DNA of 64,000 bases, taken from the NCBI RefSeq assembly GCF_002995495.1, contig NZ_PVZV01000005.1, forward strand, positions 124,001 through 188,000. Direction: 5' to 3'. Positions 23,259 to 31,217 of the stretch are shown here, piece by piece. A model generated the notes under the pieces. That model saw nothing but the letters and a program-made list of their open reading frames with translations. It was not told the origin of the DNA and did not search any database. Within the stretch, counting starts at the first letter, position 1; each line of letters starts with the position of its first letter. A program made the translations under genes and the position numbers. This DNA comes from Actinocorallia populi. GTDB lineage: Bacteria > Actinomycetota > Actinomycetes > Streptosporangiales > Streptosporangiaceae.

Positions 23259-25712
23259 TCACAGGTTGCGGAGTTCGAGATAGTAGATGCCCGAACTGCT
23301 CGAACAGGCGATGCGATCACCTCGCGGATGCCAGGCGCATCCGGTGAGGATCGAGTCGCATGACATGGACGCGACGGGTGTGAAGCCGTTCACGCTCCAT
23401 GTGCTGATCTCGCCGTTCTGGGAGACGCCTGCGAGCCTGGCTCCGTCGCGGGAGAAGGCCAGCCCGGTAAGGAACGAAGCCCGGGTGTCGAGTTGGGAAT
23501 GCAGGCTTGTGTCGCGTAGATCCCAGACGTTTATTTTTCCATCACTGTGGCCGGACGCGAGCCAGCGCCCGTCCGGTGAGACGGACAGACACATGATCCT
23601 TCTTTCTCTGGGAAGCCGTCCGGGGGATGCGGGGGAGGGCGACTGAAGCCGGGCGACTTCGTGCAGCGTGGCGCGATCCCAGATTCTGATGTCGTGATGA
23701 GAACCGGCAGAGGCGAAGACGCCCGCCGCCACCTCGACGATCGCGTGGACGCCGTCCGCCGCCTCTTCTTCGATGGTGACGCCTCCGGAGAACCTCTTCT
23801 GAAGTGAGCCGTTTCTGTCCCAAAGGCAGATGCCGCCGTCTGAGAGCCCGGCGATGACCCTGCGTCCGTCCGCCGACACCCGCACGGTGTGGACACGGGG
23901 CGAGTCGTCAGAGGCTCGGGCGAACGTGGAGATCAGACGGCCGTCCGCGTCCCACCGCCGTACTTCTCCGTCCTCACCGCCGGTGACCAGCCACGTGCCG
24001 TCTGGGGAGACGGAGACAGAGGTCAGCGTCCCGGCGGCCTGGGGGACGGTCTTGGGGGCTGATCCATCGAAGCGGTGGATGAGAACGGTGTCCGGCTCGC
24101 CGGCCGCGGCCAGCCAGGAACCGTCCGGAGAGAAGTCGATATCGCGGGCCCACGCAGGTCTGGACTGCTCCGCCGGACGTTCGAGAAGCGTGCGATGATC
24201 CCACTCCCGAATGCTGGAGCCCAGATCGGAGGCGATGAGGGACCGCCCGCGGCGAATGAAATCGACATGTGTCAGCCTGGTCGGGAGGAAGACCGCTTCC
24301 TCGGATGCGATGACCGGATACCCGTTGTCCGGGTCCTTGGCCAGGTGGCGGATCCGCAGCGTCTCCCAAGCCCCGTGGGCGAGGTATCCGCCGCAAGGCG
24401 AGTAGGCCATCGACGTGAAGATCGCCGTGGTGCTGCGGTCGTCGAGCGTGTGGAGCCGGCCGGACTCGCAGTCCCACATCGCGAGCTTCGTGTCCCCATC
24501 CGCGACCGCGAGCCATCTTCCACTCGGATCGAAGGAGACGGCCAAGGAGAGGCCGGAAGCATCGACCTTCTCCTTGAACTCCCTCATGAGACGTCCCGAA
24601 CGAGGGCACCACAATTGCCCTCGGCCATCGGAGTCGACGGAGGCGAGCCTCGTTCCATCGGGTGAGAAGCACACGCCGGAGAAGAATCCCTTGGTGACCG
24701 CATCGTCGAGATGGAGCGGCCGGGAGAGCCGACGGGACCGGTAGGCCACGCTGGACAGGAGTTGGAGGACGACCACCGCCGCTGCGAGTATCACGGCGTG
24801 ACGCTCGCTCAAACCGAAGACGTAGGCGGACAGCAGGACACTGATGAGATAAGCGGAGAAAGCTCGGAGGTTGGCGATCTCCGGTCTTTCCTCTCTCCGG
24901 AGGAAGGCGCCGCCGATCAGGACGTCGACGAGCCTCCGCGAGAACGGTTTCTCAAAGGTGAGGGGAATTCCCCGCAGGTCGTAGACCGTGATGCCGATGC
25001 TGGAGACGACGAAGTACCGTCCCTGAGGCTCGAAGAGGGCCTTCGCCCCCACGGCGGTGACTTCAAAAGTTATCTTTTCGGCTTCGGGACGGGCCGGGTC
25101 CCAGATCTGGACATCTTTTGCGCCGACGGAGACGACGCATCCGTCCGGGCTGACGTCGAGTGACCAGACAGGGCCCTGGTGTCCACCGGTGGTCGCGGTG
25201 CGCTTGGCCTGGGGGTGACTCCAGACGGAGACGCCGCCATCGGAGTGGCCTGTCACCAGGCGGTCGCCGTCGTGCGTCACCTTCATGGCGGTGATCTCAC
25301 TCGCCTCCAGCCGCAGCGTTCGCGTCAGCGCATGGTCCGCTCTGTCGGGAAGCGGCCATAGGCTTCGCAACCACGGGACGCCGAGGGACGATTCCGCGGC
25401 ATCGATGATTTCTTCTGTCCCGGGCCGGTCGGTCAGGCGGGGCATGAGGACGGTCGCGTTGTCCCGCCAGTCCTCGGCCGGTGACCGGATGAGATGCCGG
25501 TACTGCTGGATCACGGTGCGCAGTTCGGCGACATCCGGTTCGTCCACCAGCATGAGGTCGTCGTCGATCGCGCCCGGCTCGGCCAGGCTCAGACGTCTGG
25601 CCCAGTATTGAACGGATCGTGCTGCGAGGAGGAGAACATCCCGATCGCCGCATTGCTCGGCGCGGGACAGCACTTCGCGCAACATGATCTCTTCAGTGGC
25701 CGGATGGCTCAT
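23259..25712 (-). CDS. WD40 repeat protein with an internal transmembrane hairpin
   Basis: An 817-residue protein. After an N-terminal helical part (about 1-125) comes WD40-type sequence (for example LVTGHSDGGVSVW, about 152-164), then two adjacent hydrophobic helices at about 284-301 and 305-325 followed by an Arg-rich stretch, and then a long run of WD40 repeats (VSPDGTWLVTGGEDGEVRRW is the clearest) to the end. The membrane hairpin thus splits the repeat region. The gene is divergent from the STAND NTPase gene with 114 bases between them. Such repeats usually follow the NTPase in one polypeptide, so the pair looks like a split sensor and switch. Base composition is visibly less GC-rich than its neighbours, suggesting transfer. 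The ligand is unknown. Confidence 0.85.
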   Translation of the reverse strand: MSHPATEEIMLREVLSRAEQCGDRDVLLLAARSVQYWARRLSLAEPGAIDDDLMLVDEPDVAELRTVIQQYRHLIRSPAEDWRDNATVLMPRLTDRPGTEEIIDAAESSLGVPWLRSLWPLPDRADHALTRTLRLEASEITAMKVTHDGDRLVTGHSDGGVSVWSHPQAKRTATTGGHQGPVWSLDVSPDGCVVSVGAKDVQIWDPARPEAEKITFEVTAVGAKALFEPQGRYFVVSSIGITVYDLRGIPLTFEKPFSRRLVDVLIGGAFLRREERPEIANLRAFSAYLISVLLSAYVFGLSERHAVILAAAVVVLQLLSSVAYRSRRLSRPLHLDDAVTKGFFSGVCFSPDGTRLASVDSDGRGQLWCPRSGRLMREFKEKVDASGLSLAVSFDPSGRWLAVADGDTKLAMWDCESGRLHTLDDRSTTAIFTSMAYSPCGGYLAHGAWETLRIRHLAKDPDNGYPVIASEEAVFLPTRLTHVDFIRRGRSLIASDLGSSIREWDHRTLLERPAEQSRPAWARDIDFSPDGSWLAAAGEPDTVLIHRFDGSAPKTVPQAAGTLTSVSVSPDGTWLVTGGEDGEVRRWDADGRLISTFARASDDSPRVHTVRVSADGRRVIAGLSDGGICLWDRNGSLQKRFSGGVTIEEEAADGVHAIVEVAAGVFASAGSHHDIRIWDRATLHEVARLQSPSPASPGRLPRERRIMCLSVSPDGRWLASGHSDGKINVWDLRDTSLHSQLDTRASFLTGLAFSRDGARLAGVSQNGEISTWSVNGFTPVASMSCDSILTGCAWHPRGDRIACSSSSGIYYLELRNL

Positions 25713-25826
25713 TCACATCCCCGTGTTTTCGCTCTGCCCCGCCGCCGGCTGGTTATCGTACTTACATACTCGTCGTTTATCGGCGGTATGGGCCGGACCG
25801 TTGCATGAACGCGGAAAGGGACTGCC

Positions 25827-27569
25827 TTGGAGCCTTTCACCAGTGCGTTGCTGGGCTGGCTGACCGCGCGGTACGGGGAGAGGATCACCGGTGGCGCCGC
25901 CCAGAAGATCTTGGGGAGTGAGCAGCGGCGAGCATTCGATCGAGTGGTGGGGGAGGCCATAGAGAAAGCGGTTCGAGCGGTCGGCGATCGACTCGACGAA
26001 GGCCGGCGGAAATCCCTGGTGAAAAGGCTTCGCGGGGCGCGGGTCGCCCTCGGCGACGCGGCGGCCTATCCAGAGCTCGCCGGCGTCGTCCATGCCTGCC
26101 TCGCCTCCCCGGACCCGGAGGAGTCTCCGGACGGGCCGTTGAGTGGTTTTCCCGTCGACCGGACGGCCCTGGCGGAGGCACTGACCTTCTGGATCACCGA
26201 CGGCGTCGTCCGGGACGCCGTCGGGGGCGGGCCGCTGTCCTCCCTCATGACGCACGTGAACTTCGGTCGGCTCTTCGAGATGAACGACCGGCTCCTCGGC
26301 TCCCTGACCAGGCTGGAGACGGTCGTCGGGAGGATCGACGAGACGCTGGCCCTCCTTCACTCGCTGGACCGGCGGGCCGCCTCCGCCGGCCGGCCGGCGG
26401 CCGGCGGGGAGTTCTCGGCGCTCGTCACCGAGCGGGCGCGGGGGTTCGTCGGACGGCGGCACGTCATCGCCGAGATCGACGCCGCGCTGTCGGCGCCGGA
26501 CTTCTCCTCCGGCTACGTCTTCATCACCGGAGAGCCGGGAATCGGCAAGACGTCCCTGCTCGCCCACCTCGTGAGCGTCCGCGGGCTGCCCCACTACTTC
26601 AACAGCCGCAGCGAGGGGACCACTTCGCCGGCGGAGTTCTTCGCCAAGACCGCGGCCCAACTCGCCGAACGGTACGGGGTGTTCGTTCCGGACTCATGGG
26701 AGGCGTCGTCCGGCGGCGCCCTCTTCTCCCGGCTCCTGAGCGAAGCGGCCGCCCGGGCGACCGCCGAACGGCCGCTCGTCCTCGCCATCGACGCCCTCGA
26801 CGAGGCGGACAGCCCTCCTCCGGGCGCCAACCGGCTCTTCCTGCCGCGGTCCCTCCCCGAGCACACCTACATCATCGTGACCTCCCGAGAGCTGAACGAT
26901 CCCTCCCTGGCCGTGGACCGGCGCCGGGACGTCCACATCGCCGATGACTCGCCGGAGAACCTCGGCGACATCGCCGAGTACATCCGCGGCAGGACGGAGG
27001 GTCCGCACGCCCGGGAGCTCGCGGTGAGGATGGCCGCCTGGGGGATGACGAGCGCCCGGTTCGAGGACTTCCTCGTCACCAAGAGCCAGGGCAACTTCCT
27101 GTACGTCTTCCACATCGTCGAGGACATCAGCCGCCACCGCCTCACCCCGGAGGCGCTGTCCGACCCCCGGAAGCTCCCCAACGGGCTGCGCGACTACTAC
27201 AAGGTTCACTGGCAGGTCATGAAGGAGCGCTGGCCGCCGTCTCTCGCCGACCGCTACGAGACGGCCTTGCGCTGCCTGGCGGTGATGCGCGAACCCGTCC
27301 CCCTCGGGGCCTGGACGGATCTCGCCCCCGACGTCGACGACGCCGTCGCCCGTCATGTGGTGGGCGAATGGCGCGAGTTCCTGAACACCCGCTGGAGCGA
27401 TGACCACGACGAACCCGTCTACGCGGTGTACCACTCGACCTTCGTCGACTTCCTCCGGGTGGAGGGCCCCGGCCTGGAGCCCTACGAGCGGATGGTGTAC
27501 CGGATCGAGAGGTCCCTGCTGCTCGACCTCCTCGGCGAGCGCCCGGCCACCGGAGACCGGCCGGGGTGA
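25827..27569 (+). CDS. STAND-type P-loop NTPase (NACHT/AAA-like) without repeat domain
   Basis: A 580-residue protein. The N-terminal about 200 residues are helical and unrecognised (it could be an effector or adaptor domain). Then comes a P-loop NTPase with GFVGRRHVI (about 206-214), Walker A GEPGIGKTS (235-243), Walker B LVLAIDALDEAD (317-328) and sensor-like YIIVTSREL (348-356). The remaining 200 residues are a helical arm region. STAND NTPases are nucleotide-driven switches that usually carry C-terminal WD40 or TPR sensors; here none is present, but WD40 and TPR-like proteins are encoded on either side. The start is TTG at 25827. Signalling or antiphage defence are possible roles; neither is shown. 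Confidence 0.82.
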   Translation: MEPFTSALLGWLTARYGERITGGAAQKILGSEQRRAFDRVVGEAIEKAVRAVGDRLDEGRRKSLVKRLRGARVALGDAAAYPELAGVVHACLASPDPEESPDGPLSGFPVDRTALAEALTFWITDGVVRDAVGGGPLSSLMTHVNFGRLFEMNDRLLGSLTRLETVVGRIDETLALLHSLDRRAASAGRPAAGGEFSALVTERARGFVGRRHVIAEIDAALSAPDFSSGYVFITGEPGIGKTSLLAHLVSVRGLPHYFNSRSEGTTSPAEFFAKTAAQLAERYGVFVPDSWEASSGGALFSRLLSEAAARATAERPLVLAIDALDEADSPPPGANRLFLPRSLPEHTYIIVTSRELNDPSLAVDRRRDVHIADDSPENLGDIAEYIRGRTEGPHARELAVRMAAWGMTSARFEDFLVTKSQGNFLYVFHIVEDISRHRLTPEALSDPRKLPNGLRDYYKVHWQVMKERWPPSLADRYETALRCLAVMREPVPLGAWTDLAPDVDDAVARHVVGEWREFLNTRWSDDHDEPVYAVYHSTFVDFLRVEGPGLEPYERMVYRIERSLLLDLLGERPATGDRPG

Positions 27570-27610
27570 GGGGGACCGCGTCGGTGGCCTTGCGGGCGCG
27601 TCGTCCGGGG

Positions 27611-28099
27611 TCACCGGTCGCCGGAGTCGAAGGTCTCCGGGTCGTGTGAGCTGCTCCAGACGGCTTCGTCGTTCTTCGCGGACTCGCGGCCGCGGTAGGT
27701 GGTGCCGTCCACGTAGGCACGTTCGCGCTGGAGGGCGGCCATCCTCTTGCGGAGCTTCTGCTCGGCCTTGCTCACCTGGATCTTCTTGAGGCGGCGCGGG
27801 AGCCTGGCGGCGGCTCGGGCGCGGTCGTACTCCGACTGCTTCGCGCGGAGGGGGAGGAGTTCGGCTTCGATCTGGGCCAGGAGGCGCTCGCGTTCGACGG
27901 CGATCTTCTCGAGTGCGGTGCGCACGGTCGCGGCCTCGGCCTCCAGGCCGGGGCTCCGCCGGTTCCCGTGCCGGTCGAAGGCGCGTCGCCGGTCCAGTTC
28001 GGACCGCCTCGCGCGCAGTTCGGCCTCCTGCTCGCAGAGGCGAAGGCCGCGTTTCATGCGGGGGGTCAGCCGGGGGCGGGCGTCGAGGGGAACGCTCAT
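27611..28099 (-). CDS. Coiled-coil protein, function unknown
   Basis: A 162-residue, highly charged protein that is mostly predicted helix: heptad-like stretches run from about residue 15 to 125 (CEQEAELRARRSELDRRR, then KIAVERERLLAQIEAE, then KAEQKLRKRMAALQRERAY), with a short disordered acidic tail. No signal peptide or domain is visible. It starts at ATG 28099 and lies between the STAND NTPase and the TPR-like gene, converging with the former. It may be a structural or adaptor part of the same locus. Confidence 0.65.
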   Translation of the reverse strand: MSVPLDARPRLTPRMKRGLRLCEQEAELRARRSELDRRRAFDRHGNRRSPGLEAEAATVRTALEKIAVERERLLAQIEAELLPLRAKQSEYDRARAAARLPRRLKKIQVSKAEQKLRKRMAALQRERAYVDGTTYRGRESAKNDEAVWSSSHDPETFDSGDR

Positions 28100-28382
28100 A
28101 CGTCCATGGTGAACGGGCTATTTGGACAAAAGCCATGAACATGGATGTGGTGTCACCTCGCGGAGAGGGGCTGCTGCGGGCGGGGTGAGGCGGGAGGTGG
28201 GTCTCCGGCGCCGCGGCACCGTCAAGTCCGGGCCGGGTGCCGTTCAAAAGGGATCGGCATAACGGGGGTGATATGCCCTATTTGGCCAGATATGTAGCAA
28301 TACGGGTTTCTCGCCGGGGCGGGCGGACACCCCTGTAGCTGAGGTGGACCGTGACGGCGGTCCGGTGAGAAGGGGGACGCCG

Positions 28383-29366
28383 GTGGGATCACAGCACGCA
28401 CATCCCGACCCGGCGCAGGCGCTGCGCACGGCGGTGTCGCTGGGGGACGAGGCGAACCGGCTGGTGGAGGAGGGGCGGCTGGACGAGGCGCTCCCGATCT
28501 CGGAGAAGGCGCTCGGGCTGCGCAGGGAACTCGTCGAGCGGGACCGGGACTCCAACATCCTGGACCTGGCGGCCACCCTGCACAACCACGCGGTGCTCTT
28601 GGCCGAGACCGGGCACCGGGACGAGGCGCTGCCGGTGTCGGAGGAGGCGGTCGCGCTCTGCCGGGAGCTCATCGGAGTCGACCGCGACACCTACCTCCCC
28701 GATCTGGCGATGACGCTGACCAACCAGGTGCTCTGGCTGGCGGAGGGCGGCCGGGACGAGGAGGCGCTGTCGGTCTCCCGCGAGGTGATCGCGCTCTACC
28801 GCGAACTCGTCGAGGTCGACCGCGACACCTTCCTCCCCGACCTGATGATCACCCTGATCAACCACTCGGTGCGGCTCGCCGAGGGCGGCCGGCGCTCCGA
28901 GGCGCTCGAGGCCTCGGAGGAGGCGCTGCTCTTCTCCCGGGAGCTGACGGCACGCGACCGCGAGACCTACCTCCCGTACCTGGCGATGTCGCTGAACAAC
29001 CAGGGCCAGATGCTCGCGGAGCTGGGCCGCCCGGCGGACGCGCTCTTCGTCTCCGAGGAGGCGGTCAACGCCTACCGCGAGCTCATCCGGACCGACCGCG
29101 AGACCTACCTGCCGACCTTCGTCCGCAGCCTGGCGGCGGCCGGCTACGCCAGGGTCGTCGGCGGCCAGGTCAGCGAGGCGGTCGACCCCCTGCTCGAAGG
29201 GCTCGACCTCACCGAGGCGCTGCCCGACCACCTCCGCGACGAGCTCACCCCGGCCTTCGTCGGCATCCTGCGCGAGGCGCGCGCCGCCGACCCCGACGCC
29301 TTCGCCGTCCGGTACGCCCGGATCACCGGCGAGGACCCGCCGGAGTGGACTGAGGGCCGCACCTGA
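28383..29366 (+). CDS. Tetratricopeptide-like repeat protein
   Basis: A 327-residue protein built of about five tandem 48-residue TPR-like units with a shared pattern RDT-YLPDLA-TL-N, LAE-GR-DEAL and VSEEA-ALYREL. This matches the 42-48-residue TPR type common in actinobacterial STAND proteins of the tetratricopeptide/ATPase kind. The tail (about 270-327) is not repetitive. I chose GTG 28383 with AGAAGGGGG upstream; an in-frame GTG at 28344 is possible. It lies downstream of the STAND NTPase and coiled-coil genes and converges with a TetR gene. It could be a sensor or scaffold for the NTPase. Confidence 0.78.
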   Translation: MGSQHAHPDPAQALRTAVSLGDEANRLVEEGRLDEALPISEKALGLRRELVERDRDSNILDLAATLHNHAVLLAETGHRDEALPVSEEAVALCRELIGVDRDTYLPDLAMTLTNQVLWLAEGGRDEEALSVSREVIALYRELVEVDRDTFLPDLMITLINHSVRLAEGGRRSEALEASEEALLFSRELTARDRETYLPYLAMSLNNQGQMLAELGRPADALFVSEEAVNAYRELIRTDRETYLPTFVRSLAAAGYARVVGGQVSEAVDPLLEGLDLTEALPDHLRDELTPAFVGILREARAADPDAFAVRYARITGEDPPEWTEGRT

Positions 29367-29379
29367 GAACGCGTCCGGC

Positions 29380-30012
29380 TCAGCGCGCGGACGGGGAGTC
29401 GCCGTAGACGCAGAGCCAGACGGCGCGGCCCACGGAGCGGGCGACCTGGGCGTCGCCCGAGGGGTCGTCGTTGCGGCAGTGCATGGAGATGGTGCGTTCC
29501 ACCATCCAGGTCAGGAGGGCGGCGGTGGTGGGCGGGTCGAGCAGGGGCGCGACGGTGCCGGCGCGCCGCTCCTCGTCCAGGCGCCGGCGGGTCAGGGCGG
29601 TGAAGCGGTCGAGGCGGCCCTGGTAGTAGGCGGCGACGTCGGGGTCGTAGGCGGAGACCTCGCTGAGGGCGAGCAGGACCCAGCGGTTGGCGCGGTACTC
29701 GTCGATCATGCGGGCGATGGCCTCGGCGACGCCCTCGGGGCCGGTGGAGTGGTCGCCGCGCCACCAGGCGACGGCCGCGTCGAACATGCCCTGGCCGCCC
29801 TGCTCGGACAGGGCGATGAGCAGCCGGCTCTTGTCGGGGAAGTGCAGGTAGAACGTCGAGCGGGCGACGCCCGCGGCCTCGGCGATGCGCTGGACGGGCA
29901 GTTCGGTGTAGGGGGTTCCGTCGGCGACGAGCCGGTGGACCGCCTCGAGCACGCGGCGGGCCACCTCGTCGCGTCTCTCCCGTACGGCGCGGGAGCGCGA
30001 GATCGGGGGCAC
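29380..30012 (-). CDS. TetR family transcriptional regulator
   Basis: A 210-residue regulator with the HTH motif VQRIAEAAGVARSTFYLHF at about residues 40-58, followed by PDKSRLLIAL. The rest is the usual helical ligand-binding domain. The start is GTG at 30012. It is divergent from the lipocalin-like and FAD oxidoreductase genes, with a perfect palindrome (30047-30066) between, so it most likely represses that two-gene operon. Confidence 0.88.
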   Translation of the reverse strand: MPPISRSRAVRERRDEVARRVLEAVHRLVADGTPYTELPVQRIAEAAGVARSTFYLHFPDKSRLLIALSEQGGQGMFDAAVAWWRGDHSTGPEGVAEAIARMIDEYRANRWVLLALSEVSAYDPDVAAYYQGRLDRFTALTRRRLDEERRAGTVAPLLDPPTTAALLTWMVERTISMHCRNDDPSGDAQVARSVGRAVWLCVYGDSPSAR

Positions 30013-30046
30013 AGACCGGAGTCTAACCCGGTCCCTCCTCGATCGG

Positions 30047-30066
30047 ACAGTGTGTCGACACACTGT
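30047..30066. promoter_or_regulatory. Perfect 20-base palindrome, likely TetR operator
   Basis: The core CAGTGTGTCGACACACTG (30048-30065) plus one flanking A/T pair is a perfect palindrome. It lies in the 132-base divergent region between the TetR gene and the lipocalin-like gene. Confidence 0.75.
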
Positions 30067-30144
30067 TGACAGCATGTCCAGAGAGGCGCACACTCCGGGC
30101 GTCGCCCGAACGCCGTTCGGGTGTTCTCCCCGAGGAGGTGCCGC

Positions 30145-31206
30145 GTGCGTTCCCCCCGACGTCGTCTCGCCGCCATCGCCTGCACGGCGACCTCGCTGGC
30201 AGCACTGCTGCTCGGCCCCGCCGTCCGGCCCGTCTCCGCACGGGACGGGCTCCCGCTCACCGACATCAAGCGCTCCGACCTGACGCTCGTGCCCGGCAAG
30301 CTCGCCGAACCGTCCGACGACGGGCCGCACCCCGGCTCGTGGACGGAATGGTGGTACGCGCACGTCATGGACCCCGCCACGAAGCGGACGTTCATCGCCA
30401 TGCTCTTCACCGCGCCGGTCCCCACCGGCCTGATCTTCTGGTACCCGGAGAAGGGGCGGAAGCTCGTCGTCCCGGTGCCCACGACCAGGGTGACCGCCAC
30501 CGACCAGCCCGCCGTCCGCAGCAGCGTCGGCAACCTCGTCTGGGACACCGAGCGCGAGGTCTACCACCTGACCTGGGACGGCGGATTCGCCAAGGCCGAC
30601 ATCCGGTTCGAAAACGCCGTGCCGGGCGTGACCGGAGGCCCCATCCGCTACGACGGGGGCCAGGAGATGTACTGGACGTCCCCGGTCGCGACCAGCCACG
30701 TGAAGGGCTGGCTCAAACCGCCCGGCGGAAAGAAGATCGACGTCGACGGCTGGCGCGGCTACCACGACCACAACTGGGGCCGCTTCAACGTCGCCGACCA
30801 GGGCTACTCCGGCTGGGAATGGGGCGTCTCGCACGAACCGGACGGCAGTGCCACCCTGCTCGGCGGCGTCGTCAAGGGCGACGGGACGTGGCAGGGCGTC
30901 GTCGGCCGCGCCACCCCGTCCGGGACGTACGGCTGCATGGCCACCCTGAAGTTGTCGAAGTGGACGACCCACGGCCTGTTCACCTACCCCGAGACGACCA
31001 ACGCCTCCTGCCCGAGCTCGCTGCACGCCACCCCCGAGGGGCTCGTCGGCGAACGCCCCGGGCTCGACGTCGACTTCCACGTCGTCGACCCGTTCATCCT
31101 GGACGTCGGGCTCTTCGCCCTGCCCGAGTCGCTGGGCCGCACGACCCCCGGCTCCCTCGGCCTCATCGAGCACATCCGCACCCTGTCGGCCAGGGTGAAC
31201 CCGTGA
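30145..31206 (+). CDS. Secreted CrtC/AttH-like lipocalin-fold protein
   Basis: A 353-residue protein with a signal peptide (about residues 1-32: an Arg-rich start, hydrophobic ATSLAALLLGPAV, then cleavage near PVSA). The mature part has the family motifs GSWTEWWYAHVMDP near the start and GYHDHNWGRFNVAD (about 204-217), typical of the AttH/CrtC (carotenoid 1,2-hydratase-like) lipocalin family. The hydratase acts on isoprenoid chains in the CrtC branch, but AttH homologues are uncharacterised. GTG 30145 follows GAGGAGG. The gene is 11 bases before the FAD oxidoreductase, so they form an operon under the divergent TetR regulator. Confidence 0.78.
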   Translation: MRSPRRRLAAIACTATSLAALLLGPAVRPVSARDGLPLTDIKRSDLTLVPGKLAEPSDDGPHPGSWTEWWYAHVMDPATKRTFIAMLFTAPVPTGLIFWYPEKGRKLVVPVPTTRVTATDQPAVRSSVGNLVWDTEREVYHLTWDGGFAKADIRFENAVPGVTGGPIRYDGGQEMYWTSPVATSHVKGWLKPPGGKKIDVDGWRGYHDHNWGRFNVADQGYSGWEWGVSHEPDGSATLLGGVVKGDGTWQGVVGRATPSGTYGCMATLKLSKWTTHGLFTYPETTNASCPSSLHATPEGLVGERPGLDVDFHVVDPFILDVGLFALPESLGRTTPGSLGLIEHIRTLSARVNP

Positions 31207-31217
31207 GGAGCCCGCAG

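Noticed and set aside
30066-31200. Upstream extension of the FAD oxidoreductase frame to 963 residues
   Set aside because: The extra part is a shadow of the lipocalin-like gene; the Tat signal marks the real start at 31218.
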